From NCBI RefSeq assembly GCF_003369445.1, contig NZ_QRCU01000041.1, positions 61,608-125,607 on the forward strand: a DNA stretch of 64,000 nt, written 5' to 3'. The notes beneath the pieces are model-generated. The model searched no databases, was not told the DNA's origin, and saw nothing but the letters and a program-made list of their open reading frames with translations. Position 1 is the stretch's first letter, and each line of letters opens with the position of its first letter. The stretch comes from Arthrobacter silvisoli (GTDB lineage: Bacteria > Actinomycetota > Actinomycetes > Actinomycetales > Micrococcaceae). The position numbers and the translations under genes were made by a program. Of the stretch, positions 1 through 8,780 are shown piece by piece.

Positions 1-401
1 GCATGGCTCGAATCGCTGGGTCCAATGACGACGTCGGCTCCGGCTTCGAGCAGGGAGCGGGCCTGGGTCCCGGGGTCACGGTCGAAGTCGGCGGAGTCCG
101 CTGCGGCATTTTGCGGCAGCAACTCCACGGGCTGGCCCTTGTGCCCGCCCGCGGCATTGATCTGTTTGACGGCAAGTTCCGCGGCCGCGAGCTCGGACTC
201 ATTCAGGAATGCCGAGTCGCCGGTGTTGTCCAGCAGCAGGCCGATCCGCAGCGTCCCGTCGCCGCTGGCCTCGACGGAATCCAGCCGGGCATTTCCGCTC
301 GGCGCAGCGCATGCGGAGACGCCAAGGACAAGGCCCGAAATAAGTGCCAAGGCCCAAGAACCACGCTTGAGCGCTGGACGCCGGCCGAGGGCTGACTGCA
401 C
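1..401 (-). CDS. Substrate-binding lipoprotein, LivK/periplasmic-binding type (partial)
   Basis: Only the N-terminal ~133 codons are present; the gene runs off the left edge. The start is a GTG at 399-401 that shares one base with the stop of the cold-shock gene (TAGTG). A basic N-terminus and hydrophobic segment lead to the lipobox VSAC, so the product is probably a membrane-anchored lipoprotein. After it come TLRIGLLLDNTGDSAF and ELAAAELAVKQINAAGG, typical of the first lobe of branched-chain amino-acid-type (LivK, Peripla_BP_6) binding proteins, and later VVIGPSDSSHA. The ligand cannot be predicted. No transporter partner is visible on this side of the gene. Confidence 0.75.
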   Translation of the reverse strand, partial: MQSALGRRPALKRGSWALALISGLVLGVSACAAPSGNARLDSVEASGDGTLRIGLLLDNTGDSAFLNESELAAAELAVKQINAAGGHKGQPVELLPQNAAADSADFDRDPGTQARSLLEAGADVVIGPSDSSH

Positions 402-604
402 TAGATCAACCGCACGCTTTCTGCCTGCGGCCCCTTCTGGCCTTCGCCGAGTTCGAATTCGACGCGCTGGCCTTCTTCGAGGGCGCGGAAGCCGTCCATC
501 TGGATGGCGGACCAGTGCACAAAGACGTCGTCCCCGGTTTCATCAACAGTGATGAAGCCGTACCCTTTTTCGGCGTTGAACCATTTGACGGTTCCCAAAG
601 CCAT
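401..604 (-). CDS. cspA: Cold-shock family RNA chaperone
   Basis: A 67-residue single cold-shock domain, normal for the family. It starts [18 protein letters not shown] and carries both nucleic-acid-binding signatures: RNP1 (KGYGFI) and RNP2 (VFVHWSAI). Proteins of this type bind single-stranded RNA or DNA in the cytoplasm and melt RNA structure. The ATG at 602-604 was chosen because GGGGA lies just upstream; the frame stays open for 18 more codons but those residues do not fit the family. The stop overlaps the next gene's GTG, so the two may be translated together. Whether it is cold-inducible cannot be told from the sequence. Confidence 0.93.
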   Translation of the reverse strand: MALGTVKWFNAEKGYGFITVDETGDDVFVHWSAIQMDGFRALEEGQRVEFELGEGQKGPQAESVRLI

Positions 605-733
605 GTTCCCCACACTTTCAGTTGCGAGCCGCCTCCGGGATCTCCGGAGCGGCTTCAACCACTGTAACCAAGGTCACCGCCCCCGGGAGGTGCCAAGTCG
701 GTGTCTGGGGGCAATGTTATTCAGGCGTGACCG

Positions 734-969
734 GCGGAGCGAGGTCAAGGAGCCGGCGGTGGGCCCACGCCGGCGAGGGTTCCCTGGCCGAAGCGGAGCG
801 AGGTCAGGGAGCCGGTGGTGGGCCCACGCCGGCGAGGGTTCCCTGGCCGAAGCGGAGCGAGGTCAGGGAGCCGGTGGTGGGCCCACGCCGGCGAGGGTTC
901 CCTGGCCGAAGCGGAGCGAGGTCAGGGAGCCGGTGGTGGGCCCACGCCGGCGAGGGTTCCCTGGCCGGG
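734..969. repeat. Four tandem copies of a 59-bp palindromic repeat
   Basis: Copies start at 734, 793, 852 and 911 with a constant 59-bp period. The last three are nearly identical; the first is diverged (CAAGGA for CAGGGA). Each unit can fold: CAGGGA pairs with TCCCTG, GCCGG with CCGGC, around the palindrome GTGGGCCCAC. It fills most of the 367-bp gap between the LytR_C gene stop and the cold-shock gene start. The period is not a multiple of three, which argues against coding. Possible roles are a transcript 3' hairpin array or a mobile REP-like element. Confidence 0.9.
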
Positions 970-971
970 GA

Positions 972-1553
972 TCAGTTGTACCCGGGTCCGAGCACGACGA
1001 CGACCGGCACCTGGTACTCGGCGGTGTCGAGCAGTTCGGTGATGCCCAGGAGCTTGCCAAGAGCTTCGGCGTTGCCCTTCTGTTCCGGTCCGTTGTAGAA
1101 GATCGCGGAGGCCTGCTGCGGAGTGCCCTGCCAGTTGCCGACGTCGGACAGCGCCCAGCCGTCGTTCTGCACCGTGGTGGAGACCCTGCTGGCAAGGCCG
1201 CTGACCCCGGCCCCGTTGTAGACCGCAACCGGGGTCGTCTTGTCGACGGCGGCGCTCGTCGTTGGCGTCTCACTCGGCGTGGGGGTCGCGCTCGGGCTGG
1301 CGCTGGGGGTGCTGCTTGCGGACGGCGACGGCGTGGGCTGCTGCGATGCGGCGGCCTGCTGGCTTGGCGCGGCGGTGGGCGCGGACTTGGGCAGGATCAG
1401 GAACGCCGTCAGGCCGACCACCAGGGCCAGGGCTCCAAGGACCAGGACCGGCCACAGCGCCGGGCGGGAGGCCGGCGTGACGACGCGGTGGACACCCTGG
1501 CGCGAGGAGTTTTGCGGCACACGGTCGAATTCATCGCGGGGGAATTTGGTCAT
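972..1553 (-). CDS. LytR C-terminal domain (LytR_C) membrane protein
   Basis: 193 residues: a short cytoplasmic N-terminus, one transmembrane helix at about 33-55 (LWPVLVLGALALVVGLTAFL), a long Ser/Thr/Pro/Ala linker (about 60-110), and a C-terminal LytR_C domain (about 115-193) starting VAVYNGAGVSGLASRV. In actinobacteria this domain is found alone or behind LCP wall-polymer ligases; here the LCP catalytic domain is absent, so an enzymatic role is not indicated. The protein probably sits outside the membrane near the cell wall. It follows the DUF3263 gene by 60 bp on the same strand and is followed by the 59-bp repeat array. Confidence 0.85.
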   Translation of the reverse strand: MTKFPRDEFDRVPQNSSRQGVHRVVTPASRPALWPVLVLGALALVVGLTAFLILPKSAPTAAPSQQAAASQQPTPSPSASSTPSASPSATPTPSETPTTSAAVDKTTPVAVYNGAGVSGLASRVSTTVQNDGWALSDVGNWQGTPQQASAIFYNGPEQKGNAEALGKLLGITELLDTAEYQVPVVVVLGPGYN

Positions 1554-1613
1554 GATGAAGCGGTGTCCTTGCTGCTTGCTGCGGGAATCAGCCCTGCACC
1601 CAAGCGTCGGGGC

Positions 1614-1949
1614 TCAGGCGCCGGATCCGAGGCGGCGGGCCGTGCGGGCGCGCTGCCGTGACGTACGTAGTCTACGCAATCTCTTCACCAGCATCGGATC
1701 GTGTGCCAGCGCATCCTCTGAATCGATGAGGGCGTTGAGCAGCTGGTAGTAGTGCGTCGCCGAGAGGTCGAACAGCTCCCGGATGGCCTGTTCCTTGGCG
1801 CCTGCGTACTTCCACCACTGGCGCTCCAGGGCCAGCATCTGCTGCTCCCGCGCACCGAGCGGAGAGTCGCTGCGGACTTCGGTGCTGAGGTCATCCAGGG
1901 CCCAAGCGCCGCTTGCGGGCGCCATCGGTTCCTGCGCGGGCTCTGCCAC
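1614..1949 (-). CDS. DUF3263 family protein
   Basis: 111 residues matching the actinobacterial DUF3263 family: LGAREQQMLALERQWWKYAGAKEQAIRELF, then LSATHYYQLLNALID and a basic C-terminus (KRLRRLRTSRQRARTARR). The spacing of the helices and ATHYYQLLN resemble a helix-turn-helix, so DNA binding is plausible but unproven. The GTG at 1947-1949 is the best start because AAGGAG lies six bases upstream; an internal ATG at 1925 lacks such a site. Divergent from ung. The function of the family is not established. Confidence 0.85.
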   Translation of the reverse strand: MAEPAQEPMAPASGAWALDDLSTEVRSDSPLGAREQQMLALERQWWKYAGAKEQAIRELFDLSATHYYQLLNALIDSEDALAHDPMLVKRLRRLRTSRQRARTARRLGSGA

Positions 1950-2066
1950 GACACACTCCTTCGACGCTTGCCAACACAATCCCTCCCTATGGTAACGGGC
2001 AAATAACAGCCATGTCATTTGCCGGGCCGTTTCGCCGCCGTTCCTTTCCGCAGGAAGAATGGAGGC

Positions 2067-2834
2067 GTGGGAAGCGATGAAACGCTGTTTGAACTCGACG
2101 CCGGAAACAGCTCCGCGGATTTCGAGGAGCTCTGCAGCCTGCCGTTGTCCGCGCTCGTGGCCCCCGATTGGGCGGAAGCGCTGGCGGGTGTGGAACCGGA
2201 GCTGCGCGCCGTGCTGGGCTTTGTCGCGTCCGAATCGGCCCGCGGCGCCGAGGTGCTGCCCGCTGCTGCCGACCTGCTCCGCGCTTTCCGCCAGCCCCTT
2301 GCCGGGGTGAAGGTGCTGATCCTCGGCCAGGATCCGTACCCGACGCGGGGCCATCCCATCGGACTCTCCTTCGCGGTGTCGGGGTCCACCCGGCCCATTC
2401 CCCGGAGCCTTGCGAACATCTACCGCGAAATGGAATCGGACCTGGGCCTGCCGCCGCGGACCCACGGCGACCTCAGCGCCTGGAGCAAGGAAGGCGTGCT
2501 GCTGCTGAACAGGGTCCTGAGCGTCACCGCGGGCAGTGCCGGATCGCACCGGGGCAAAGGCTGGGAAGCCATTACGACGGCGGCCGTCGCCGCCGTCGCC
2601 GGCCGCCGTACCGCGGACGGAAAACGGAAGCCGCTGGTCGCCATCCTCTGGGGGAAGGACGCCGGGGCGCTCGGACCCCTCCTGGACGGGACGCCGTCGA
2701 TCTCCTCCGCGCACCCGAGCCCCCTGTCCGCCTCCCGCGGATTCTTCGGCTCACGGCCTTTCAGCAGGGCCAACGAGCTGCTCGTCGAACAGGGCGCGGA
2801 CCCGGTCAACTGGGAACTGCCGGTGACGCCTTAA
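2067..2834 (+). CDS. ung: Uracil-DNA glycosylase
   Basis: Family-1 uracil-DNA glycosylase of 255 residues. It removes uracil arising from cytosine deamination or dUTP incorporation, starting base-excision repair. The catalytic water-activating loop [10 protein letters not shown] (Asp about 89) and the C-terminal leucine-intercalation loop [11 protein letters not shown] (His about 216) are intact, as is LLNRVLSV. The start chosen is GTG at 2067, preceded by AGGAAG; the frame is open to a TTG at 2019 but the extra residues do not resemble the family. Its stop lies only 10 bp before the next gene, so the two may be cotranscribed. Confidence 0.93.
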   Translation: MGSDETLFELDAGNSSADFEELCSLPLSALVAPDWAEALAGVEPELRAVLGFVASESARGAEVLPAAADLLRAFRQPLAGVKVLILGQDPYPTRGHPIGLSFAVSGSTRPIPRSLANIYREMESDLGLPPRTHGDLSAWSKEGVLLLNRVLSVTAGSAGSHRGKGWEAITTAAVAAVAGRRTADGKRKPLVAILWGKDAGALGPLLDGTPSISSAHPSPLSASRGFFGSRPFSRANELLVEQGADPVNWELPVTP

Positions 2835-2844
2835 GCTTGGCTAT

Positions 2845-3687
2845 GTGACTTCCCTCCCGGCCACCTCCTCCGCGAACCGTACGTCCCGCCCGCAGGTCAA
2901 CCTGACCGTGCTACGCACCGAGCAGCTGTCGCCACATCTGGTGCGCGTCATTGCCGGCGGTCCCGGGTTCGCCGGCTATGCGAACAACGATTTCGTGGAC
3001 CGCTACGTCAAGATCGTCTTCCCGCAGCCCGGCGTCGCCTACGGGGAACCGCTGGACCTCTGGAAGATCCGGGAGACCATGCCCCGGGAACTCTGGCCCC
3101 ACACCCGCACCTACACCGTGCGGTGGGTGGACGAGGAGGCTCAGGAACTGGCCATCGACTTCGTAGTCCACGGTGACGAGGGACTGGCCGGCCCCTGGGC
3201 CCTGCAGGCCAAGCCCGGCGACAGCCTGGTCTTCACCGGACCTGGCGGCGCGTACAACCCTGACCCTTCTGCGGACTGGCACCTCTTCGTCGGCGATGAC
3301 GCCGCCCTGCCGGCCATCGCCGCCTCGATCGAAGCCCTCCCGGCCGATGCAAGGGGTTTGGCGTTCCTCGAGGTGGACGGCGAACGTGACGTGCTGGACA
3401 TCAAGGCGCCGGCCGGCGTCGAACTGGCCTGGCTCTTCCGCGAGGGCGTGTCCGCCGGCTCCGGCAGCTTCCTGCTGGACGCCGTGCGCAATGCCGCCTG
3501 GCTGCCCGGGCGCGTCCACGTCTTCGCCCACGGGGAGCGCGGCTACATGAAGGGCCTGCGCGATATATTCTTCCGCGAGCATGAATTGGAGCGTAGCCAG
3601 GTGTCGCTCTCCGGCTACTGGGCCCAGGGCCGGGTGGAGGATCAGTTCCAGGCCGAAAAGAAGCTCCCCGTAGGCCAGATCCTCTAG
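2845..3687 (+). CDS. Siderophore-interacting protein (ViuB-type flavin reductase)
   Basis: 280 residues of the SIP/FAD-binding-9 family. These cytoplasmic flavoproteins reduce ferric siderophores so that iron is released. Visible features are the N-terminal flavin domain with the FAD-contacting RTYTVRW (about residue 89) and a C-terminal NAD(P)H-binding half beginning WHLFVGDDAALPAIAASI (about 148), with HGERGYMKGLRDIFFREHELER near the end. The start is GTG at 2845, 10 bp after ung. A weak iron-box-like stretch overlaps the start. The stop shares the tetranucleotide CTAG with the convergent ThrE gene, so there is no room for a terminator between them. Confidence 0.88.
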   Translation: MTSLPATSSANRTSRPQVNLTVLRTEQLSPHLVRVIAGGPGFAGYANNDFVDRYVKIVFPQPGVAYGEPLDLWKIRETMPRELWPHTRTYTVRWVDEEAQELAIDFVVHGDEGLAGPWALQAKPGDSLVFTGPGGAYNPDPSADWHLFVGDDAALPAIAASIEALPADARGLAFLEVDGERDVLDIKAPAGVELAWLFREGVSAGSGSFLLDAVRNAAWLPGRVHVFAHGERGYMKGLRDIFFREHELERSQVSLSGYWAQGRVEDQFQAEKKLPVGQIL

Positions 3688-5183
3688 CGGCGACGGCGGA
3701 CCCGGCGCCGCTCGTTGCTGGCCAGGTTCCGGGTCAGCGGGCGGGCGAGGTTGTCACCCAACACGATTCCCGCAGCGGTGGCCAGGACAATCGCCCCGGC
3801 GTTGAGCATGCCGCCGGTCCCGGCAAGGATGTCCGCTTCCTCGATGGTCAACACATACATCGAACGGAATATGGTCAGGCCGGGCAGCAGGATCAGCGCG
3901 GCCGGAACGGCCACCACTAACTGCGGCGCACCGAGCCTGAGGGCCACGATGCGGGCCAGCAGGCCGATCACCACGGCTGACAGGGCCGGGGACAGCCGGC
4001 CCCCGAGCCCCAGTGTCGTGGCGCCCCACAGCACGAAGAAGCCCACCAGGCCGACTGCCGCCGTCGGCAGCAGCAGCTTGAGCTGGGTCTGTTCCGTAAT
4101 GCCGATCGCCACAACTGCCATGCCGATCAAGAGCGCCTGCGCCCACAAGGGATAAGCGTCCGGGAAGGTCTGGGTGACGTCGATCGCCTGGCTGCCGAGG
4201 CGGTCGCCCAGGACGAGGGCGACGGCGATGCCTGCCACGATGGCGCCGAAGGTCAGGATCGTGGACAGGAAACGCCCGGCCGCCGTGACCGGGAAGCCGT
4301 TGATGGCGTCCTGCACCGAGGAGACAAGCCGGCCCGTGGGCAGGAGGAGCAGGATGCCGCCCGCCACGACGATGGACGGGGCGATGTCCGCCCCGGCCCA
4401 GCGAAGCATCACGGCGATGAAGGTCACCAGAAAGGAGCAGGCCGCCGTGACATAGAAATCGGGAGTCCGCCAGCGGCCGAGCTGCCGGGCGAGGAGGCTG
4501 ACGAGCAGGTTCGAGACGAAGGCCAGCGCGGAAGCACCAGGGCCGCCGCCCAGTACGCCGACGAAGGCCGCGGAGAACACGCCGAAGGCCACGGTGACCA
4601 TCCAGCGCGGGAAGGGCTTGCTCTTGCGGATGATGTCGTTCAGGCGGCGGACGGCTTCGTCCCTGCCGACTCCCCCGGCCACGATGTCGGTGACCAGCTG
4701 GTGTACCTGGGCCAGCCCGGCATAGTTGTTGGTCCAGGAGCGCACCACCCGGAGGAGGGTCACGGGGGTCTGGTCCTTGGGCGAGTAGTTGATGGCCACC
4801 GACTGGTTGGTGATGTCCACCTCGATGTATTTCAGGCCCAGGGAAGCGGTGACTGCGATGATGCTGGTTTCCACTTCCAGGGCGCCGGCGCCGTAGCGGA
4901 ACATCGTCTCGGCAAGGTGCAGCGCGAAGTCGATGGTCTTCCGTGCGGAGGCATCCACTCCGCCCACCTGGATGGTCGGGTTCGCATATGGGCTGCCGGC
5001 GAGCCGGTCCACGATGCTCAGGGGAGCCGTGGGCGGGTTTTCGCCCTGCACCAGGCGCCGGAGCATCCGCCGGGCGCTGATGTTCTGCTGTACCTGTGAG
5101 GGTCGGATCGGCTGCGTCTTCGGCAGCCCGTCCGTCTGGGGCCGGCTGCCTGCGTCCGACTTCTGTTCAGGGCGGTCGGTCAA
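3684..5183 (-). CDS. ThrE-type threonine/serine exporter
   Basis: 499 residues, close to the length of Corynebacterium glutamicum ThrE. A soluble N-terminal part (about 1-180, ThrE/DUF1212) carries ALEVETSIIAVTASLGLKYIEV; the C-terminal half has about ten hydrophobic helices (AFGVFSAAFVGVLGGGPG, GGILLLLPTGRLVSSVQDAING and others; the ThrE_2 domain). Such proteins export threonine and serine using the membrane potential. The TTG start at 5181-5183 is supported by GGAGGAAG seven bases upstream. It follows the FemX-like gene on the same strand after 62 bp. Given the glycine/serine operon nearby, serine efflux is an attractive but unproven role. Confidence 0.85.
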   Translation of the reverse strand: MTDRPEQKSDAGSRPQTDGLPKTQPIRPSQVQQNISARRMLRRLVQGENPPTAPLSIVDRLAGSPYANPTIQVGGVDASARKTIDFALHLAETMFRYGAGALEVETSIIAVTASLGLKYIEVDITNQSVAINYSPKDQTPVTLLRVVRSWTNNYAGLAQVHQLVTDIVAGGVGRDEAVRRLNDIIRKSKPFPRWMVTVAFGVFSAAFVGVLGGGPGASALAFVSNLLVSLLARQLGRWRTPDFYVTAACSFLVTFIAVMLRWAGADIAPSIVVAGGILLLLPTGRLVSSVQDAINGFPVTAAGRFLSTILTFGAIVAGIAVALVLGDRLGSQAIDVTQTFPDAYPLWAQALLIGMAVVAIGITEQTQLKLLLPTAAVGLVGFFVLWGATTLGLGGRLSPALSAVVIGLLARIVALRLGAPQLVVAVPAALILLPGLTIFRSMYVLTIEEADILAGTGGMLNAGAIVLATAAGIVLGDNLARPLTRNLASNERRRVRRRR

Positions 5184-5245
5184 GCGGGTCTTCCTCCAGG
5201 TCGGGCGGCCGTCAAGGCCATGCAGCAGGTGTTGCAGCTGCGATT

Positions 5246-6334
5246 CTAGTAGAACTGCTGCCCGGTGCGGCGGGTGTAGAGCTGGCGGGCGATCCGCTCT
5301 CCCGCCACGGTCCAGAGCTTGTATTTCAGGGGGCTGAGCACTTGGTCGTAGCAGCCCACGAAGTCCGTGACGGTCTTGCTGAAGCTGGTCTTGAACAGGC
5401 CCAGGCCGTGGAAGGGGTGCGTGCTGTCCTTGACCTTGTCCGCCGGCGGGGTGCCGCAGAAGTCGTACTCGGTGCAGCCCAGTTCCTTGACCTGGTTGAT
5501 GGCGGTCCACTGCACCAGGTGCGAGTCGCCGTACTGGCCGCGCTTCTGCAGGGAGCCGCCGTCCTTGTAGGTGCCCTTGCGGCCGTAGTTGATCACGAAA
5601 GCGCCTACGGAGGGGACCCCGTTTTCGTAGACGAACAGCAGCCGGCCCTGGTCGCGCTTGATGAAGTTGGTCCAGAAACGGTTGTAGTAGTCGAACTCCC
5701 TGACCCGGACCTGGGACTTGGCTTCCACGGTGTTGGTCATGAGCCCGTACATGGCCCGGAAGTTCTCCTCCGTGGGGTCCACGTTGAGCACTTCGACGCC
5801 TTCGCGGATGGCCCGGCGCACGGCGTTGCGGCCGCGGGAATGGAGGGTGCGCAGCAGCGGCTGCTCCTCAAGGGAGATGTCCAGGAGCGCCGTGGAGTCG
5901 TTCGGCTGCAGGTTGGGCGTCTTGACCAGTCCGGTGGCCTCGATGGCCGCGCGGGCTTCGTCCGTGAGCACGATGTCCGGTTCGATCTTGATAGCGAACA
6001 CGCCGGCCTTGCTGCGCTTGACGAACTCCGCGTTGGCGCGGACGATGCCGGCGATATCCGCCACCTCGGCGACGTCCGGGCCCTTGATGAGGTACCAGAG
6101 CTTGCCCAGCACCGGAAAGGACTTCTCCAGGACCAGGTTGTAGCTGGTGTAGTGCGGGCCTTCGTAGACCAGGTGGAGGGGCTTCCAGCCGTAGTGCTGC
6201 TTCACCTCGGCGAAGGCCTCGGACTGCAGGAGGTTTCCACCGTTCGGGTTGGCTGTTACCAAGGCATCCCAGTTGGCAATTTCCTCGGCAGTGGCAAAGC
6301 GGGCGGTGAATTCTCGCAAGGGGGCCGTGTCCAA
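5246..6334 (-). CDS. FemX/FemAB-like peptidoglycan interpeptide bridge transferase
   Basis: 362 residues of the FemABX fold (two GNAT-like lobes). These enzymes use aminoacyl-tRNA to add amino acids to the stem-peptide lysine of lipid II. Seen: N-terminal NWDALVTANPNGGNLLQSEAFAEVK, GRNAVRRAIREGVEV near the middle, and the second lobe with GRLLFVYENGVPSVGAFVI and YDFCGTPPADKVKD. Interpeptide bridges are common in Arthrobacter-type walls, which fits. The start is uncertain: a TTG at 6334 is used with only a weak ribosome-binding site. The amino acid transferred cannot be read from the sequence. Confidence 0.8.
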   Translation of the reverse strand: MDTAPLREFTARFATAEEIANWDALVTANPNGGNLLQSEAFAEVKQHYGWKPLHLVYEGPHYTSYNLVLEKSFPVLGKLWYLIKGPDVAEVADIAGIVRANAEFVKRSKAGVFAIKIEPDIVLTDEARAAIEATGLVKTPNLQPNDSTALLDISLEEQPLLRTLHSRGRNAVRRAIREGVEVLNVDPTEENFRAMYGLMTNTVEAKSQVRVREFDYYNRFWTNFIKRDQGRLLFVYENGVPSVGAFVINYGRKGTYKDGGSLQKRGQYGDSHLVQWTAINQVKELGCTEYDFCGTPPADKVKDSTHPFHGLGLFKTSFSKTVTDFVGCYDQVLSPLKYKLWTVAGERIARQLYTRRTGQQFY

Positions 6335-6460
6335 TCAGTCGGTCCAATCAGTCGCGTACAGGAGAAGCGCAGCCACAAGTCTATCGGCACCGGATGACGG
6401 CGCCCGCCCGGCAAGTCGCGCACAGCGCAGCCCCGGCGTCCGCCAGGGCCCGTGCGGGTG

Positions 6461-7282
6461 CTAGAGCCTGATCTGGGCGGCGCTCTCCAGGAACACGGCC
6501 TTGGGCTTCTCTCCGAGGGCGCGCTGCCCGCGGGCGAGGCGGTCGGCGTCGACGAGCCCGTCAAGCGCCAGGCCGGTCAGCTCCGCGATGTCCTGGATGG
6601 GCACCTGGAACGTGCGGAAGGGACCCAGCGGGGGCGGCTCGTCCTCCAGGAGCCGCTTGCGCGTGGCCTTCTCCAGCTCCACCTTGTCCAGCAGGGACGT
6701 CTGGTCCACTACGAAACCCACGGCGCCGAGTTCGGCCTCGTTGGTCCAGGCGGCGATCTTCCAGAATTTCCGCGGCACGTTCACCCCGCGGTACGGCGGA
6801 TCGTCGTCCCGGAAGACCGGACCGGTGAAGACGCTCAGCTTGGCGTCGTAGGTGTCCGCATGCCCCAGCACATGGTCCTCCAGGCCCACCCACAACTGCT
6901 TGCCCTGGTTGAAGTCGTCGATCTGCGGGGCCGCGTTGGTGAAGACGAAGGTGTCCTGGTTGGCCGTCTTGGCCGTGGCCTCGTCGCCCCACACCGGATC
7001 CAGACGGCGCACCAGGTGGCCCCGGTCGAAGGCATTGTTCTTGTAGACCTCAGGCCCGGCCTGCTGATCCTTGGGCACCCTCGAATCGAAATGCCAGGTG
7101 CCCTCCCGGGCCAGGGCCTCCAGCTCCCTCCCGTTGATGTTGACCCCGACGATCGCCGCAAGTTTCCGGTCCGGACGGAACCGCACCGAGAAGTGTGTGT
7201 AGTCCAGAAGAATCGTCGTCACCGACGGACTGGGCAGCTCAAGGCCGGCCCGCAGGAACCCGCTGTCGTATCCCCCGCTCAT
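6461..7282 (-). CDS. DNA/RNA non-specific endonuclease (NUC1 family)
   Basis: 273 residues with the ββα-metal nuclease signature FDRGHLVRR (about residue 85), the DRGH motif whose histidine is the general base, and NQDTFVFTNAAPQIDDFNQG downstream, which holds the metal-binding Asn region. The family cuts single- and double-stranded DNA and RNA. No signal peptide is evident, which is unusual since many relatives are secreted; the N-terminus begins MSGGYDSGFLRAGLELP. No immunity gene is evident next to it. It is followed by the FemX-like gene (127-bp gap). Confidence 0.85.
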   Translation of the reverse strand: MSGGYDSGFLRAGLELPSPSVTTILLDYTHFSVRFRPDRKLAAIVGVNINGRELEALAREGTWHFDSRVPKDQQAGPEVYKNNAFDRGHLVRRLDPVWGDEATAKTANQDTFVFTNAAPQIDDFNQGKQLWVGLEDHVLGHADTYDAKLSVFTGPVFRDDDPPYRGVNVPRKFWKIAAWTNEAELGAVGFVVDQTSLLDKVELEKATRKRLLEDEPPPLGPFRTFQVPIQDIAELTGLALDGLVDADRLARGQRALGEKPKAVFLESAAQIRL

Positions 7283-7330
7283 GGGAAAAGCATGGCACCG
7301 GGCTCAGACAATAAACAGGGTGCGGGGGCG

Positions 7331-8746
7331 TCAGCACTCCACCACGTTGACGGCCAGGCCGCCCATTGCGGTTTCCTTGTACTTGGAGCTCATGTCCTTG
7401 CCCGTTTCCCGCATGGTCACGATGACTTCGTCCAGGGAGACCCGGTGCGAGCCGTCGCCCCACAGCGCCATCTTGGCGGCGTTGATGGCCTTCGCCGCGG
7501 CGATCGCGTTGCGTTCGATGCACGGGATCTGCACCAGGCCGCCGATGGGGTCGCAGGTGAGGCCCAGGTTGTGCTCCATGGCGATTTCGGCGGCGTTTTC
7601 CACCTGCGCCGGAGTTCCGCCCATGACCTCGGCCAGGCCGGCCGCGGCCATTGACGAGGCCGAACCGACCTCACCCTGGCAGCCTACCTCGGCGCCGGAA
7701 ATGGAGGCCTGCTCCTTGTAGAGCACGCCCACGGCACCGGCCGCCAGCAGGAACTTCACGATCACGTCTTCGCGGTCCTGCTGGGTGGCTTTGTCCATGC
7801 CGGGGGCGAAATGCAGGGCGTAGTAGAGCACAGCCGGGATGATGCCGGCGGCACCATTGGTGGGTGCCGTGACAACGCGTCCGCCGGAGGCGTTCTCCTC
7901 GTTCACCGCCAGGGCGATCAAGTTCACCCATTCCTGCCAGTACTTGGGGTCCCGGTCCTTGTCTTCCTTCAGCAGGCGGTCATGCCAGTCGGGAGCCCGA
8001 CGGCGGACCTTCAGTCCCCCGGGCAGCACGCCTTCGCGCTTGATGGACTTCTCCACGCAGCCTTCCATGACGGACCAGATGTGCAGGAGGCCCTCACGGA
8101 TTTCCTCTTCGGAACGGGAGGCGAGCTCGTTGATCAGCATGATCTCCGAGATGCTCAGTCCCTTGGAGGCGCAGCGCCCCAGCAGTTCGGCGGCGGTGCG
8201 GAACGGCAGCGGGAGTTCCTTCTTGGACTCGTCCAGTTCCTTCTGCGCGGCGTCCTCTTCACCCTCGCGCACAATGAAGCCGCCGCCCACGGAGAAGAAG
8301 GTGGCAGTGTGCAGCACCTCGCCGTCGGCGTCGCTGACCGTGAAGGTCATGCCATTCGTGTGGCGCGGCAGCACGGTCAGGGGGCGCAGCACCATATCGG
8401 ACACGCCGTACGGCAGGGCCACGCCGCCGTCGGGATCAAGCGAACTGGCCACGTGCAGCGTCCCGGTGTCCGCGATCGCCGCTAGGCGTTCCTCGACCTC
8501 TTCGGGCAGGATCACCTCGGGGTGGTAGCCCTCCAGGCCCAGCAGGATGGCCGTCATGGTGCCGTGCCCGTGACCGGTGGCGGCAAGCGAGCCGTACAAA
8601 TCCACGCGCAGGGACGCGACGCGCGGAAGCACGCCGCTCTCCTTCAGCTCGCCCGCGAACACCGCGGCAGCACGCATCGGCCCCACAGTGTGGGAGCTCG
8701 AGGGTCCAAGGCCAACAGTAAAGAGGTCAAAGACGCCAACAGCCAT
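7331..8746 (-). CDS. sdaA: L-serine ammonia-lyase (L-serine dehydratase)
   Basis: 471-residue single-chain iron-sulfur serine dehydratase, converting L-serine to pyruvate and ammonia. The β domain opens with the substrate-binding [16 protein letters not shown]; the α domain holds the 4Fe-4S cysteines in [20 protein letters not shown] and [18 protein letters not shown]. It lies last in the gcvP-gcvT-gcvH-glyA run, 188 bp behind glyA, and completes the route glycine to serine to pyruvate. Whether it is read from the riboswitch promoter or its own is unclear, because the gap carries a strongly folded element. Ribosome-binding site is weak (TAGGAA). Confidence 0.95.
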   Translation of the reverse strand: MAVGVFDLFTVGLGPSSSHTVGPMRAAAVFAGELKESGVLPRVASLRVDLYGSLAATGHGHGTMTAILLGLEGYHPEVILPEEVEERLAAIADTGTLHVASSLDPDGGVALPYGVSDMVLRPLTVLPRHTNGMTFTVSDADGEVLHTATFFSVGGGFIVREGEEDAAQKELDESKKELPLPFRTAAELLGRCASKGLSISEIMLINELASRSEEEIREGLLHIWSVMEGCVEKSIKREGVLPGGLKVRRRAPDWHDRLLKEDKDRDPKYWQEWVNLIALAVNEENASGGRVVTAPTNGAAGIIPAVLYYALHFAPGMDKATQQDREDVIVKFLLAAGAVGVLYKEQASISGAEVGCQGEVGSASSMAAAGLAEVMGGTPAQVENAAEIAMEHNLGLTCDPIGGLVQIPCIERNAIAAAKAINAAKMALWGDGSHRVSLDEVIVTMRETGKDMSSKYKETAMGGLAVNVVEC

Positions 8747-8780
8747 GTCGGTTCCTAACTAGGTGGTTACTTCTCGGGTT

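Noticed and set aside
734..969. The 59-bp repeats as a CRISPR array or as a repeat protein
   Set aside because: Units are directly adjacent with no unique spacers and no cas genes are near; the 59-bp period breaks any reading frame at every copy.
6461..7282. NUC1-type nuclease as part of a toxin or defence system
   Set aside because: No signal peptide, delivery domain or neighbouring immunity or defence gene; the neighbours are housekeeping genes.
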